Shown one piece after another: positions 28,647 through 37,040 of a stretch of 64,000 nucleotides of DNA (position 1 is the first letter of the stretch; every line of letters starts with the position of its first letter). The notes beneath the pieces were generated by a model. The model was not told the origin of the DNA. It did not search any database and saw nothing but the letters and a program-made list of their open reading frames with translations. The stretch lies in contig NZ_CAOJCM010000004.1 of assembly GCF_948329825.1 (NCBI RefSeq), forward strand, positions 428,192 to 492,191, written 5' to 3'. This DNA comes from Paenibacillus sp. JJ-100 (lineage in GTDB: Bacteria > Bacillota > Bacilli > Paenibacillales > Paenibacillaceae). The position numbers and the translations under genes are program-made.

Positions 28647-28839
28647 GGTTGTCTCTGTACAGTGGACGGAATGAGTGAAAATGTTTTTCAAAGGGTGGAC
28701 ATTCGTCGAACATGTTGTGAAAGAATGTCAGTACAGGATATAGTGCCTGTTTTGTGTTAAGATCTATATGTTGTGTATTTTGGCGGACGGAGAGCGGGTA
28801 TGTTTTTGAAAGGGGTGTCCACTCTTTGAAAGACAAAAT
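28647..28839. repeat. inverted-repeat (MITE-like) element, copy 1
   Basis: Left end TTGTCTCTGTACAGTGGAC, a second box TTTTTCAAAGGGTGGAC about 30 bases on, and right end GTGTCCACTCTTTGAAAGAC. The right end is the inverse of both left boxes. The same three boxes with nearly the same spacing appear at 29270-29459, but the inner sequence differs. No transposase frame lies inside. Confidence 0.7.
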
Positions 28840-29269
28840 GAAGATATGTTTGCGTATGACGGACGGTTGTGACCTTTCACCGTTCGCTAGAATTAGTTAG
28901 TCTTCACTATTAGTTAGTTTCCGATATTTTCAATGTAGATAGTACAGGACACCTATAAAACAAGTATTAAGATACAATACTATACGATATGCAATATGTT
29001 CGGTATTATCATGGCAACTACGGACAAAGTGCAGTAGAAGTAATCCTGTAATATAGGATTGGGTAGTGTTTATTGAACATTCCATGCAAGTGCGTTTTAG
29101 CAGTGTGACTCATCTGCCTGAATTGGGTTACAGGAAATCGATCGACATAGTTTGTCCAATTAGGATACACTGTGGGATTGCAGAATACGACTTGTCTCAG
29201 CTATAACAAAACAGTCATAGTAAAAAAAATCATGTTGGAATAGTCTTAGTAAAATAGGTCAACTTTCTA

Positions 29270-29459
29270 CTTGTCTTTGTAGAGTGGACAAAAACAGAAG
29301 GTTTGTCTTTTCGGAAGGTGGACAAGGGTTATATACCTGCTCTGAGCAAACTTGATCAATATGTAGTTTTATATCATTGAATTGTACTGCATGTAGTAGT
29401 TTGAGGCGGGTCAAGAGGGTTGATGTAATGAACAACGGTGTCCACTCTTTGAAAGACAA
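29270..29459. repeat. inverted-repeat (MITE-like) element, copy 2
   Basis: Left end TTGTCTTTGTAGAGTGGAC, second box TCTTTTCGGAAGGTGGAC, right end GTGTCCACTCTTTGAAAGAC. The distance from the second box to the right end equals that in copy 1 (49 codons when read on the minus strand). The frames seen on the minus strand across both copies share only the box-coded residues, so I do not call them genes. Confidence 0.7.
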
Positions 29460-29487
29460 ATTTTGAATTTGTTTGTATCCGGTGGAC

Positions 29488-29532
29488 TTTTTGACCGATA
29501 TGCACGTGATTTTTTGACCATTATGTACGTAG
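29488..29532 (+). repeat. 23-bp direct repeat
   Basis: TTTTTGACCGATATGCACG is followed 23 bases later by TTTTTGACCATTATGTACG. It sits right after the second inverted-repeat element, in a gene-free stretch running to 29850. Confidence 0.6.
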
Positions 29533-29850
29533 TTTGTAGTCCAAGTCGTGCGGCTGGATATCTTGATACATTTAGATGCACGAAACGCATTATACAAATT
29601 ACACAATTTAACGAAGATGAAGTTGTAAGTCAGGATGTAATAACAAACTCTTAGATCCACAAGGGTTAGAAGGATATATCTGCGTGTGTTGACGCAGATA
29701 TCAATAAGAGTTTGTACAAGGGCGGCCATGAGCAGGGCGCGGAGATTGTGTTAGAGATTTGTCTGAACAGCATCCGGAGGGAGGATGGCTGTGGAGATTT
29801 ACTTTTCCCCAAAAAAATATGGTCTGGTGTCCAGGCAAAGGTTGTGAACC

Positions 29851-31893
29851 ATGAAGGTAATTTTATCGACTTTGAATGCAAAGTACATCCATACCTCGCT
29901 AGCGCTGCGATGTTTGAAGGCGTACAGTGAGAAGGATTTTGATATTGAGCTCGCGGAGTATACGATTAAAGACCCGGTGATGAATATTGTGTCAGATCTG
30001 TACCAGCGCGGGGCGGATGTGATCGGGTTTTCGTGTTATATCTGGAACATTGAAGAGACGATTAAGGTCATTGATAATTTGAAAAAGGTTATGCCTGACG
30101 TGAAAATTTTGCTGGGCGGGCCGGAGGTGTCCTACGACACTGAATATTGGATGAACCGTATCCCTAATGTCGATTTTATCGTCATGGGTGAAGGTGAGGA
30201 AACGATGCATCAGCTCTTGATGGAGCTGGAAGGCAGTAAGAAGTTCCATTTTGTCTACGGACTGGCGTATCGCAAAGGAGAAGAGGTCATTATCATGCCT
30301 GCGCGGCCAAAGGCAGATCTGAACGATCTACCGTCACCACATCGATTCGAAGAGGATATTCCGGATCTCGGGAAGCGGGTTGTATATTTTGAGACCAGCC
30401 GGGGCTGTCCGTTTAGTTGTCAGTTCTGTTTATCCAGTATTGAAGTTGGTGTCCGGTATTACGATATCGAGCGAACGAAGTCAGACATTCTGTACCTGAT
30501 TGAGAAGGGTGCGAAGCTGATCAAGTTTGTGGATCGGACGTTTAACATTAAACGGGATTATGCGATGGAGATGTTTAAGTTTCTGATCGAGAATCATCAG
30601 GGGACGGTGTTTCAGTTTGAGATTACCGCTGATATTATGCGTCCTGAGGTACTAGACTATCTGGCAGAGAATGCGCCGCCAGGCATTTTCCGTTTTGAAA
30701 TCGGGGTTCAGTCCACGAATGATCCAACGAATGAACTGGTGAAACGCCGTCAGAACTTTGCTAAGCTGAGTCGCACGGTGAACAAGGTCAAAGCCAGCGG
30801 CAAGATCGATCAGCATTTGGATTTGATCGCAGGATTGCCAGAGGAAGACTACAATACGTTCCGCAAGACGTTTAACGATGTATTTGCTCTGGGGCCGGAA
30901 GAGTTACAGCTTGGGTTCCTCAAAATGCTTCGTGGTACGGGTCTGCGTCTGGATGCAGAAAAGTACAATTATACGTACATGGATCACGCGCCATATGAGA
31001 TTTTGGGCAGTGATGTGCTTCCGTTCAGCGACATTGTGCGCTTGAAGCGACTAGAGGATGTACTGGAAAAATACTGGAACGCACACCGGATGGATCATAC
31101 GCTGAAGTATTTGATGGAGCAGGAGTTTGATTCGCCGTTTGATTTCTTCCAGGCGTTTGGCGATTACTGGGAGGAGCAGGGCTGGCAAAAAATCGGTCAC
31201 CAGTTGGAAGACTTGTTCACTCGTCTGCATAGCTTCCTGGAGTCCCGCAACACACCACATATGGATGTTGTACTTGGTCTGATGAAGCTGGATTATTTCC
31301 TTGGTCACAAGTACAAGCCGCGTAAAATCTGGTGGGAGGATGCGCTGGAGAAGGATCAGTGGGCGTTGTATATGAAAACGCTGGCCGAACGTCCAGAAGA
31401 CGTTCGTCTGCCACGTATTGCCGGTGCTGCAGGCTCGGCATGGCTGGAAAGCAGCGGCGCAAGTGTAACGTCCGCTGCGGGAACTTCGCCGGCTGCCGGA
31501 GAGGACACTGCCGCAGATGCGGCGGGTGTGATCGGCAGCCATGGCGGGGATGCTGCGTCGCAACCTGTGGGCGACGCAGTTCTGTCCGCCGCGGATGGAG
31601 CGGCGGACATGGGGGACGGCAACGCTTCGCGTGCGTTGCCGATGACCTCGGCCATGACCGCACAGACGGTCATGGGTGCCCGTGCTTTCGCCGATCTGAG
31701 ACTCGGCGAAAAGGAACTGCAGAAGCACGCCGTACTGGACGTGCTTCCGTTCCGGCTTGAGCGTGTGCTAGCTGGCGCCAGCCCGCTTGCCGCGAAAGGC
31801 CAGACGCTGCTGGTCGTGGTATACCAGCAGCATGAAAACCAGCAGGCGCAGTATTACATGCTGCCGCTGGGGGAAGAAGCCGCTGCCATATAG
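29851..31893 (+). CDS. B12-binding-domain-type radical SAM protein (DUF4080-like)
   Basis: 680 residues. N-terminal Rossmann-like domain of the cobalamin-binding type (ILSTLNAKYIHTSLALRCL, VIGFSCYIWN, ILLGGPEVSY), but no DxHxxG motif was found. The radical SAM iron-sulfur site is C186-x3-C190-x2-C193 in SRGCPFSCQFC. The C-terminal part is of the DUF4080 type up to about 525. Then comes an Ala/Gly-rich, GC-rich insert (about 527-610) before a final beta segment. Start ATG 29851 after AAAGG. The reaction is not known. Confidence 0.87.
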   Translation: MKVILSTLNAKYIHTSLALRCLKAYSEKDFDIELAEYTIKDPVMNIVSDLYQRGADVIGFSCYIWNIEETIKVIDNLKKVMPDVKILLGGPEVSYDTEYWMNRIPNVDFIVMGEGEETMHQLLMELEGSKKFHFVYGLAYRKGEEVIIMPARPKADLNDLPSPHRFEEDIPDLGKRVVYFETSRGCPFSCQFCLSSIEVGVRYYDIERTKSDILYLIEKGAKLIKFVDRTFNIKRDYAMEMFKFLIENHQGTVFQFEITADIMRPEVLDYLAENAPPGIFRFEIGVQSTNDPTNELVKRRQNFAKLSRTVNKVKASGKIDQHLDLIAGLPEEDYNTFRKTFNDVFALGPEELQLGFLKMLRGTGLRLDAEKYNYTYMDHAPYEILGSDVLPFSDIVRLKRLEDVLEKYWNAHRMDHTLKYLMEQEFDSPFDFFQAFGDYWEEQGWQKIGHQLEDLFTRLHSFLESRNTPHMDVVLGLMKLDYFLGHKYKPRKIWWEDALEKDQWALYMKTLAERPEDVRLPRIAGAAGSAWLESSGASVTSAAGTSPAAGEDTAADAAGVIGSHGGDAASQPVGDAVLSAADGAADMGDGNASRALPMTSAMTAQTVMGARAFADLRLGEKELQKHAVLDVLPFRLERVLAGASPLAAKGQTLLVVVYQQHENQQAQYYMLPLGEEAAAI

Positions 31894-31903
31894 GTGCAGC
31901 GGC
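31879..31903 (+). repeat. perfect hairpin over the radical SAM stop codon
   Basis: GCCGCTGC and GCAGCGGC pair with the stop codon in the loop. No T run follows, so it may stabilise the message end rather than terminate it. Confidence 0.6.
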
Positions 31904-31959
31904 ATTAGGGGAACTGCATGGCCGATGGCGGCATGCAGTGAGGTTGCCACCACGGCTTT

Positions 31960-32108
31960 GCTGTCGTGGGGCTAGAGAAGTGAGCACCGCAAACATGTTC
32001 TGCGGTGCTTCCTCATGAGTTGCTGCACACGCTTGGAGCAGCAACTCATCCTTACGCGGCTTGCAGTTGCATAAGCCGCGCCCCGTTCTACTTTTTACAA
32101 CAATATAT
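31960..32108 (+). repeat. multi-hairpin element, copy 1
   Basis: Three stems: CACCGC/GCGGTG, GAGTTGCTGC/GCAGCAACTC (perfect) and ACGCGGC/GCCGCGC, then CCCCGTTCTACTTTTTACAA. The order TCGTGGGGCT, TGCGGTGC, CTTACGCGG, CCGCGCCCCG, TTTTACAA recurs at 45970-46078. It is a non-coding repeat of unknown role. Confidence 0.6.
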
Positions 32109-32410
32109 ATGATCCGAAAGCATCGGAAGGTCGTCTGATTCCTTATGTGAGGAAGAAGGCCTTCCTTTTGTTTTTTTCAATGCAGCGATTTGGATAATGA
32201 GCGTCAGAGCCCGCTAGATCGTTTGGAACTGGGAGATTGCATTTTTACAAAAGTATAACTTTTTAACCAATTTATTCTTCGCAAATGCCAGCACTTGGGT
32301 TATCATGGACGTAGTTCAGATATCAGGCAGAGAAGTCAAGTTATTCTGACCCGGTCGCGTTCGCTCCCTTAAGCCTCTCGGGTTCCTAGATACATGAATG
32401 TTATAAGAGA
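32109..32410 (+). repeat. cassette-array head element, copy 1 (terminator, leader, first palindrome)
   Basis: ATGATCCGAAAGCATCGGAAGG opens a terminator stem (GGAAGG/GCCTTCC, then TTTTGTTTTTTT) ending near 32178. A conserved leader follows, in which CCAATTTATTCTTCG and GGTTATCAT recur in copy 2 (62812-63076). TTCGCA and TATCAT, 17 bases apart, could be a promoter; the same pair is TTCGAA/TATCAT in copy 2. It ends in an attC-like right arm, GTTATAAG at 32400. The first cassette-like gene comes next. Confidence 0.6.
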
Positions 32411-32477
32411 TAGACACAGGATTCATATGTGATATGGGGGATTAAGATGAAAACTGATTTAGAAAATTCGATGATTC

Positions 32478-33329
32478 TTGTGTTATGATCAAGTTTGTGA
32501 TTTTTTGATTGAATTATCAAAAGATAACCGTAAACGTATAAATTGGAATTGGGCAAGGTGGGAATGGATGTTTTTCCATCCTGATTTTAATCGTGACATA
32601 AAAAATAAAATTGGATTATGGTATCTGGATGATGAGTTAGTAGGTATAGCAACTTATGATCATTATTTCGGTGAAGCATTTTTTGCTACTAAACAGGGAT
32701 TTGAAGAGTTAGAAAAAGATATTTTAGAATATGCTATTGCTACTTTCAGTAATGAAAATGGCCTTGGGATTGCAGTGAATGACAAGGATACTCATCTTAT
32801 AGATTTATTGCGTAGTCATAATTTTGTCAAGAATGATCTGACAGAAAACATACTTGAGCTCACACTAGAGAATGTTAGCCTTGATTTTGTAACTTCTAAA
32901 GGCATAACAATAAAAAATATTGATATAAGAAATGACTTATATAAACTTCATCATATGCTATGGAAGGCATTTGATAACGAAGGGCCTGTACCCGTTGATG
33001 AAACTACGATGAGTAAGCAAAAAGAAATGTTTTCAGCAACAAATTTGAATACATTTCTACATATTGTTGCTGAAAATGAAGATGGGGAATACGTTGCATA
33101 CTGTGGCTTATGGTACAGTCAGAAAACGGATTATGTTTATGTTGAACCTGTGTGTACAATTCCGGAGTATCGACATAAGGGGCTTGGTAAAGCAGTGGTC
33201 CTAGAAGCTTTAAAAAGAAGCCGTTCCTTGGGTGCTGAAAAAGCATATGTCATTTCTGACAGCTATTTTTATAAGTCATTAGGATTTCAACAGCATTCCC
33301 ATTATACCTTCTATTGGCATAACATCTGA
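32478..33329 (+). CDS. GNAT acetyltransferase, probably frameshifted at its 5' end
   Basis: 283 residues from TTG 32478. Two GNAT-like halves; the second has the acetyl-CoA loop PEYRHKGLGKAVVLEALKR. The best ribosome site (GGGGGATTAAG) serves an ATG at 32447 that reads MKTDLEN and then hits a stop at 32488. In the next frames the bases read FDDSC and CYDQ, as expected for one continuous protein start. So an indel near 32465-32485 has probably split the gene. First gene of the array. Confidence 0.75.
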   Translation: MCYDQVCDFLIELSKDNRKRINWNWARWEWMFFHPDFNRDIKNKIGLWYLDDELVGIATYDHYFGEAFFATKQGFEELEKDILEYAIATFSNENGLGIAVNDKDTHLIDLLRSHNFVKNDLTENILELTLENVSLDFVTSKGITIKNIDIRNDLYKLHHMLWKAFDNEGPVPVDETTMSKQKEMFSATNLNTFLHIVAENEDGEYVAYCGLWYSQKTDYVYVEPVCTIPEYRHKGLGKAVVLEALKRSRSLGAEKAYVISDSYFYKSLGFQQHSHYTFYWHNI

Positions 33330-33407
33330 TAGTTCCATCATCATTAAGTGATAGTTGTACATCCTCAAGGAATAACTTTGTTGGTGACTCAGGGAGGTGT
33401 CTACATC

Positions 33408-33568
33408 TCATAAAATTACATTCCTACGTCGCCGCTTAGCTCCTTGGTGGCCAGAGGGATATCGGAGAAGTAGATCCAGGCGACACGTTCAACCGGCTAA
33501 GTCTGACGACTCGTTCTCTTTGGTCACTTAAGCCGCCTGAACGTCAGGAATGCGTGTACGTTATCAGA
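33408..33568 (+). repeat. attC-like palindrome 1
   Basis: Left arm ATTCCTACGTCGCCGCTTAG (33421) and right arm starting CTTAAGCCGCCTGAACGTC and ending AGGAAT (33528-33552) are imperfect inverse copies. The outer right box is GTTATCAGAAAT at 33561; the outer left box is mutated (ATAAAATTAC). Core of about 90 bases between the arms. Confidence 0.6.
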
Positions 33569-33607
33569 AATTGGTGTAGTGCGGAAGATAATAATGGGGG
33601 GATTAAC

Positions 33608-34033
33608 ATGGAAGTATATTATAAAGACTATCTCATTACTGACGATAAAGAAAAGATTGATAGACAAGTGGTATTAGATTTTTTAGCTCAAAGCTATTGG
33701 GCTAACAAAAGACCGACTGAGCGTATTTTGAAATCAATTGATCATTCAAATGGTTATGGTGTATATCATCAAGGTAAACAAATTGCATATGCGAGGGTAG
33801 TGACCGACGGAGCAACCGTGTATTATTTGTGTGATGTTTTTGTCTTAAAAGAATATCAGGGACAAGGAATAGGAAAGAAATTGATAGAGACTATAACGAA
33901 CTTAAAGGAATATGAATGGATGACAGGTATCTTAGGAACTAAGGATGCTCATGGATTATATGAACAATATGGATTTGAAAGAGATCAAGAACGTTTTATG
34001 AGAAGGATGCCCCAAGGAAGGAGAGAATCTTGA
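33608..34033 (+). CDS. GNAT acetyltransferase
   Basis: 141 residues, start ATG 33608 after GGGGGATTAAC. ILKSIDHSNGYGVYHQGKQIAYARVVTDG, CDVFVLKEYQGQGIGKKL (acetyl-CoA loop) and HGLYEQYGFER are standard GNAT features, with closest resemblance to the small YkkB-like group. A cassette between two palindromes. Confidence 0.87.
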   Translation: MEVYYKDYLITDDKEKIDRQVVLDFLAQSYWANKRPTERILKSIDHSNGYGVYHQGKQIAYARVVTDGATVYYLCDVFVLKEYQGQGIGKKLIETITNLKEYEWMTGILGTKDAHGLYEQYGFERDQERFMRRMPQGRRES

Positions 34034-34062
34034 TCGTAACTTGAGAAGACATATCTTTCTTT

Positions 34063-34141
34063 CATATAACATAATATTAGCGTGTTGGTCCAACGACTGA
34101 GTACGTCAGACGACCAGAATGTTTCTTTATTATGTTTATGA
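34063..34141 (+). repeat. attC-like palindrome 2
   Basis: CATATAACATAATATT (34063) and its inverse-like TTATTATGTTTATG (34127-34140). GGTC/GACC arms lie inside, around GTTGGTCCAACGACTGAG. About 79 bases. Confidence 0.6.
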
Positions 34142-34196
34142 TTGGAATTATTTCTATGTGTATACAACTCTAAAAAATTCTAGGGGAGAAAACTCA

Positions 34197-34526
34197 ATGG
34201 AGAATATGATAAATCACCAAATATTGTGTTATATGAAACAGCTCAATACAAAGGAAGTTCTTCCTGAGTCAGGTTTAAGAAGAAATTCAATTTACTATAA
34301 CTTAATAACTTCAATAAATCATACAATAGCTCTATTAATTAGTGGCTCATATGATGAGGTAGCATTATTTATTAATAGAGCCTATAGAGAAATTGATAAG
34401 AGACATTTTTTAGAAACTACATATATAGAACTTTGCAGAGATTATTTAAGGACTTTAACAGAGTATTTAGAAGATAATAAATTATTAAGTTCAAATGGAC
34501 AAAACTTATTAAAGATGAAGGAATAG
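34197..34526 (+). CDS. small alpha-helical protein of unknown function
   Basis: 109 residues, start ATG 34197 after AGGGGAGAAAACTCA. Predicted mostly helical (NHQILCYMKQLNTKEVLPESG, then two more helices); no motif recognised. It fills one cassette. The name and function are unknown. Confidence 0.65.
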   Translation: MENMINHQILCYMKQLNTKEVLPESGLRRNSIYYNLITSINHTIALLISGSYDEVALFINRAYREIDKRHFLETTYIELCRDYLRTLTEYLEDNKLLSSNGQNLLKMKE

Positions 34527-34548
34527 TTGTGAGGTGTTTTAGAGAAGG

Positions 34549-34717
34549 CAGTAACATAGGCTAACAGTATGTTCACGGTTAGGGCATTCCTCCTTGATCG
34601 CTTAGAAAGATTTCAAGCAGATTATTTAGGCGATATATTTCAAGCAGCTAAGTCTAACTACCCGTTACATAGGGTCACTATAAGCTGTTTGAACGTCAGG
34701 AATGCCAAACGTTATAA
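34549..34717 (+). repeat. attC-like palindrome 3
   Basis: CAGTAACATAGG and GGCTAACAGTATG lie at the left. The inner arm GGCATTCC (34583) is the exact inverse of GGAATGCC (34699). The right box is AACGTTATAAGAAATTGG. The right end closely matches palindrome 1 (GAACGTCAGGAATGC...GTTAT..GAAATTGG). Confidence 0.6.
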
Positions 34718-34752
34718 GAAATTGGTGCGATATTTTAAGAGGAGTGATTTCT

Positions 34753-35310
34753 ATGAAGTTCATATTGTTATTTGGACCCCAGGCCGTCGGCAAGATGACA
34801 GTTGGTCATGAATTGACGAAAATAACCAAATTGAAATTGTTTCACAATCACATGTCAATTGAGTTGTTCCACCCATTCTTTGGGTTCAGTAACGAAACAT
34901 GGAGACTATCTAATATCGTAAGAAGAGAGCTTTTTGAATCGTTCTCAAGTAGCAAACAGTATGGACTTATTTTCACTTACGTATGGGGATTTGATCTAGT
35001 AGCAGACTGGGATTTTGTTAAACAAACGTGTGATATTTTTGAATCGAAAGGTGCCCAAATCTATTTTGTTGAATTAGAAGCAAATATAGAAGAAAGAGTA
35101 ATACGAAATACAACAGCCTTTAGGCTTGATCAAAAACCAACAAAAAGAAATGTTGAACAATCTGAAGTGGACTTGATCAGCACGGCTGAAAAACATAGAC
35201 TCAACTCCCATAAAGGAGAAATTACAAGAGAAAACTATTTGAGAATTGATAATACAAATTTAAGTGCAGATGAAGTCGCAAGAATTATTAAGGATACATT
35301 TCATTTATAA
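34753..35310 (+). CDS. P-loop kinase-like ATPase
   Basis: 185 residues, start ATG 34753 behind GAGGAGTGATTTCT. Walker A is GPQAVGKMT at 9-17. The size and the later R-rich lid (ERVIRNTTAFRLDQKP) suggest a small nucleoside/shikimate-kinase-like phosphotransferase. No substrate motif is recognised. Its stop codon lies inside the left box of the next palindrome, with no spacer. Confidence 0.75.
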   Translation: MKFILLFGPQAVGKMTVGHELTKITKLKLFHNHMSIELFHPFFGFSNETWRLSNIVRRELFESFSSSKQYGLIFTYVWGFDLVADWDFVKQTCDIFESKGAQIYFVELEANIEERVIRNTTAFRLDQKPTKRNVEQSEVDLISTAEKHRLNSHKGEITRENYLRIDNTNLSADEVARIIKDTFHL

Positions 35311-35360
35311 CGTACGTGTGTAGGTAATTCATGTAGGCATTTCATATACAGGAACGTTAT
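35307..35360 (+). repeat. attC-like palindrome 4 (compact)
   Basis: ATAACGT (35307-35313) and ACGTTAT (35354-35360) are exact inverses 40 bases apart, with looser pairing inside (ACGTGT/ACAGGA, TAATTC/ATTTCATA). At 54 bases it is close to the shortest classical attC size. It overlaps the stop codon of the kinase gene. Confidence 0.65.
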
Positions 35361-35403
35361 GCAAAGCCCTTGTGAAAGATAATTCACTGTTGGAAGTGAT
35401 TTT

Positions 35404-35580
35404 ATGAAAGATAAAAGAATAAAGTGTACGATTATAGGAGTTTATGAACATGCGTTAACCCGAGGGAAAATATATGAAGTATCTGATGAGGATGAGGATA
35501 AATTCCGTATAGTGGGTGATCACGGAAAAAAGTCTGGATCTCTAAGTATAACTTTTCATCCATCGAAGAAACGGTATTAA
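35404..35580 (+). CDS. 58-residue protein of unknown function
   Basis: ATG 35404 follows TTGGAAGTGATTTT. Sequence begins MKDKRIKCTIIGVYEHALTR and has KIYEVSDEDEDKFRIVG, a short beta-strand-rich pattern seen in small SH3-like phage/host proteins. That comparison is loose. It ends two bases before the next gene, so the pair is one cassette. Confidence 0.65.
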   Translation: MKDKRIKCTIIGVYEHALTRGKIYEVSDEDEDKFRIVGDHGKKSGSLSITFHPSKKRY

Positions 35581-35582
35581 TT

Positions 35583-35858
35583 ATGAAGACTTGGCAATTT
35601 GATGATGATAACGAGAAATATGAATTTATAGAAGTGACAATTACTTTTGATGATGGCTCTAGGAGATGGTGTGTAATAACTACACCGCAGAAAATAGTCG
35701 AATACTTTAATAATGAATTAATGAATCCACCCGGAATCAATATGAAACACCTAATAATAATGAAGACTACAAGAACAGAAGACGTAGAAAGAATGTTAAA
35801 GCATCTAGATAACCAAAATGAATTAATAGAAATGACAATACCTCTACTTAAATGCTAA
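35583..35858 (+). CDS. small protein of unknown function
   Basis: 91 residues, coupled to the 58-residue gene. WQFDDDNEKYEFIEVTITFDDGSRRWCVITTP is beta-rich; RTEDVERMLKHLDNQNELIE is a helix. No known family recognised. Confidence 0.65.
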   Translation: MKTWQFDDDNEKYEFIEVTITFDDGSRRWCVITTPQKIVEYFNNELMNPPGINMKHLIIMKTTRTEDVERMLKHLDNQNELIEMTIPLLKC

Positions 35859-35878
35859 TCAAAGAAGACAAGGGAATC

Positions 35879-35920
35879 GCATAACATAGTATCTAAGCTA
35901 TGTTCCGTTCGGCCCTTGTA
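35879..35920 (+). repeat. attC-like palindrome 5 (left half)
   Basis: GCATAACATAGTATCTAAGC with an internal perfect inverse pair AACATAG/CTATGTT (35883-35904) and GTTCGGCCCTTG. A right GTTAnnn box is not found before the next gene, so the site may be truncated. Confidence 0.5.
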
Positions 35921-35940
35921 TTGGAGAGGAGACAATACTT

Positions 35941-36459
35941 TTGAACGATCAGTTGGTTTTATCTAATCCGAGTATTGAACTGAAAGACTCCTATTTGAGT
36001 TTTTATCAGGAATGGAAACAAAGTGGAGAAGATATGGTTCCATGGGTAATTGAGAAAGACCCAGAAAACTATGAAGACATGATCTTATGGCTTAACCATA
36101 ACAAACAAGGAATAAATACAAATGGCTTTGTTGCCAATTCAACGTATTGGCTAGTAGCAAATCAGAAGGTTGTTGGGGTAGTAAATATAAGACACGAATT
36201 GACAGATAAACTATTCCATAGTGGTGGACATATTGGCTACGGCATCAGACCATCGGAAAGGCGGAAGGGATATGCTACAGTGCTTTTAAGACTGGCTTTA
36301 ATGGAAAGTAAAAGACTGGGAATGATGAAGGTGCTTCTAGTATGTGATGAAATTAATGAAGGATCGAAAAAGACAATTATTAAGAATGGTGGAATAAAGG
36401 ATAAAGATTTTATAGAAGAAGACGGAAACATATTAAATAGATTTTGGATAGAGATTTGA
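35941..36459 (+). CDS. GNAT acetyltransferase
   Basis: 172 residues, start TTG 35941 after GAGGAGACAATACTT. GYGIRPSERRKGYATVLLRLAL is the acetyl-CoA loop; KTIIKNGGIKDKDFIEEDGNILNRFWIEI is the usual end of this GNAT group. A decayed relative lies at 38724-38905, and the end of another at 46160-46282. Part of the array. Confidence 0.87.
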   Translation: MNDQLVLSNPSIELKDSYLSFYQEWKQSGEDMVPWVIEKDPENYEDMILWLNHNKQGINTNGFVANSTYWLVANQKVVGVVNIRHELTDKLFHSGGHIGYGIRPSERRKGYATVLLRLALMESKRLGMMKVLLVCDEINEGSKKTIIKNGGIKDKDFIEEDGNILNRFWIEI

Positions 36460-36483
36460 AAACTATTCGAAGAGAAAGTACTA

Positions 36484-36555
36484 CGCCTAACAAAATATTC
36501 AAGCTGTGGCTCCACGGAGCCTTGGTCTGCGGGTTTCTAAAGACATTCTCACCGA
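36484..36555 (+). repeat. attC-like palindrome 6 (degenerate right end)
   Basis: CGCCTAACAAAATATTCAAG is nearly identical to the left arm of the complete site at 63456. CTCCACGGAGCCTTGGTC is the core. The right box has decayed; ACCGAAATAG near 36549 may be its remnant. Confidence 0.6.
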
Positions 36556-36745
36556 AATAGCTCTAAGAGAAGAAGAAGATCAACTATATGATGAAGGATT
36601 AATAGGTTTAACCAAGGAAGAAAGTTGGGAAAAAATTTTAGCTCTTGAAGAATTAATGAATTCAGATTACTGGAACAGCTCAGAACAAACATTTACAGGT
36701 GGTTATAGCGATCAATCCCTTTGCATAAAATTAAATTGCCTTTGA
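36540..36745 (+). pseudogene. gene remnant fused to the palindrome
   Basis: A frame runs from a GTG inside the palindrome (36506) to a stop at 36745 with no ribosome site. The part from 36555 reads like protein (LREEEDQLYDEGLIGLTKEESWEKILALEELMN), so it is probably the middle or end of a lost gene. Unknown family. Confidence 0.45.
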
Positions 36746-36793
36746 GAGTATATAGCGAAATGAGAAAAATTTAAAATAAAGGAATTGAAGAAG

Positions 36794-37000
36794 GCATTAA
36801 CATCGTGTAACAGGATATCCCCACATCTGGACTATAGTCCCCCAGTCGCCAGTGACGTAAAGCGAGAAAGTAGAAACATACGACACATCGACACCATCTA
36901 ACTTCATCGAGGCCGATCTAGACCAGACTTATATGAGATTTCAGCTAAATCATCGGAAGCAATCAGACAGACAACCCTACAAATCTAAGTGGTGAAAACT
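36794..37000 (+). repeat. attC-like palindrome 7, decayed
   Basis: GCATTAACATCGTGTAACAGG at 36794 and ATCTAAC at 36896 are left-box-like. AAGTGGTGAAAAC near 36988 is a poor right box. No gene lies between 36745 and 37041 besides these. Confidence 0.4.
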
Positions 37001-37040
37001 CTGGAAACTAATTACCATATGAGGAAAGAAGGATAACCAA

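Noticed and set aside
29259..29729. 156-codon minus-strand frame sharing FKEWTPL and CPP.EK with a frame at 28642-28836
   Set aside because: The shared residues are only those coded by the repeat boxes; the rest does not match, and no ribosome site precedes either frame.
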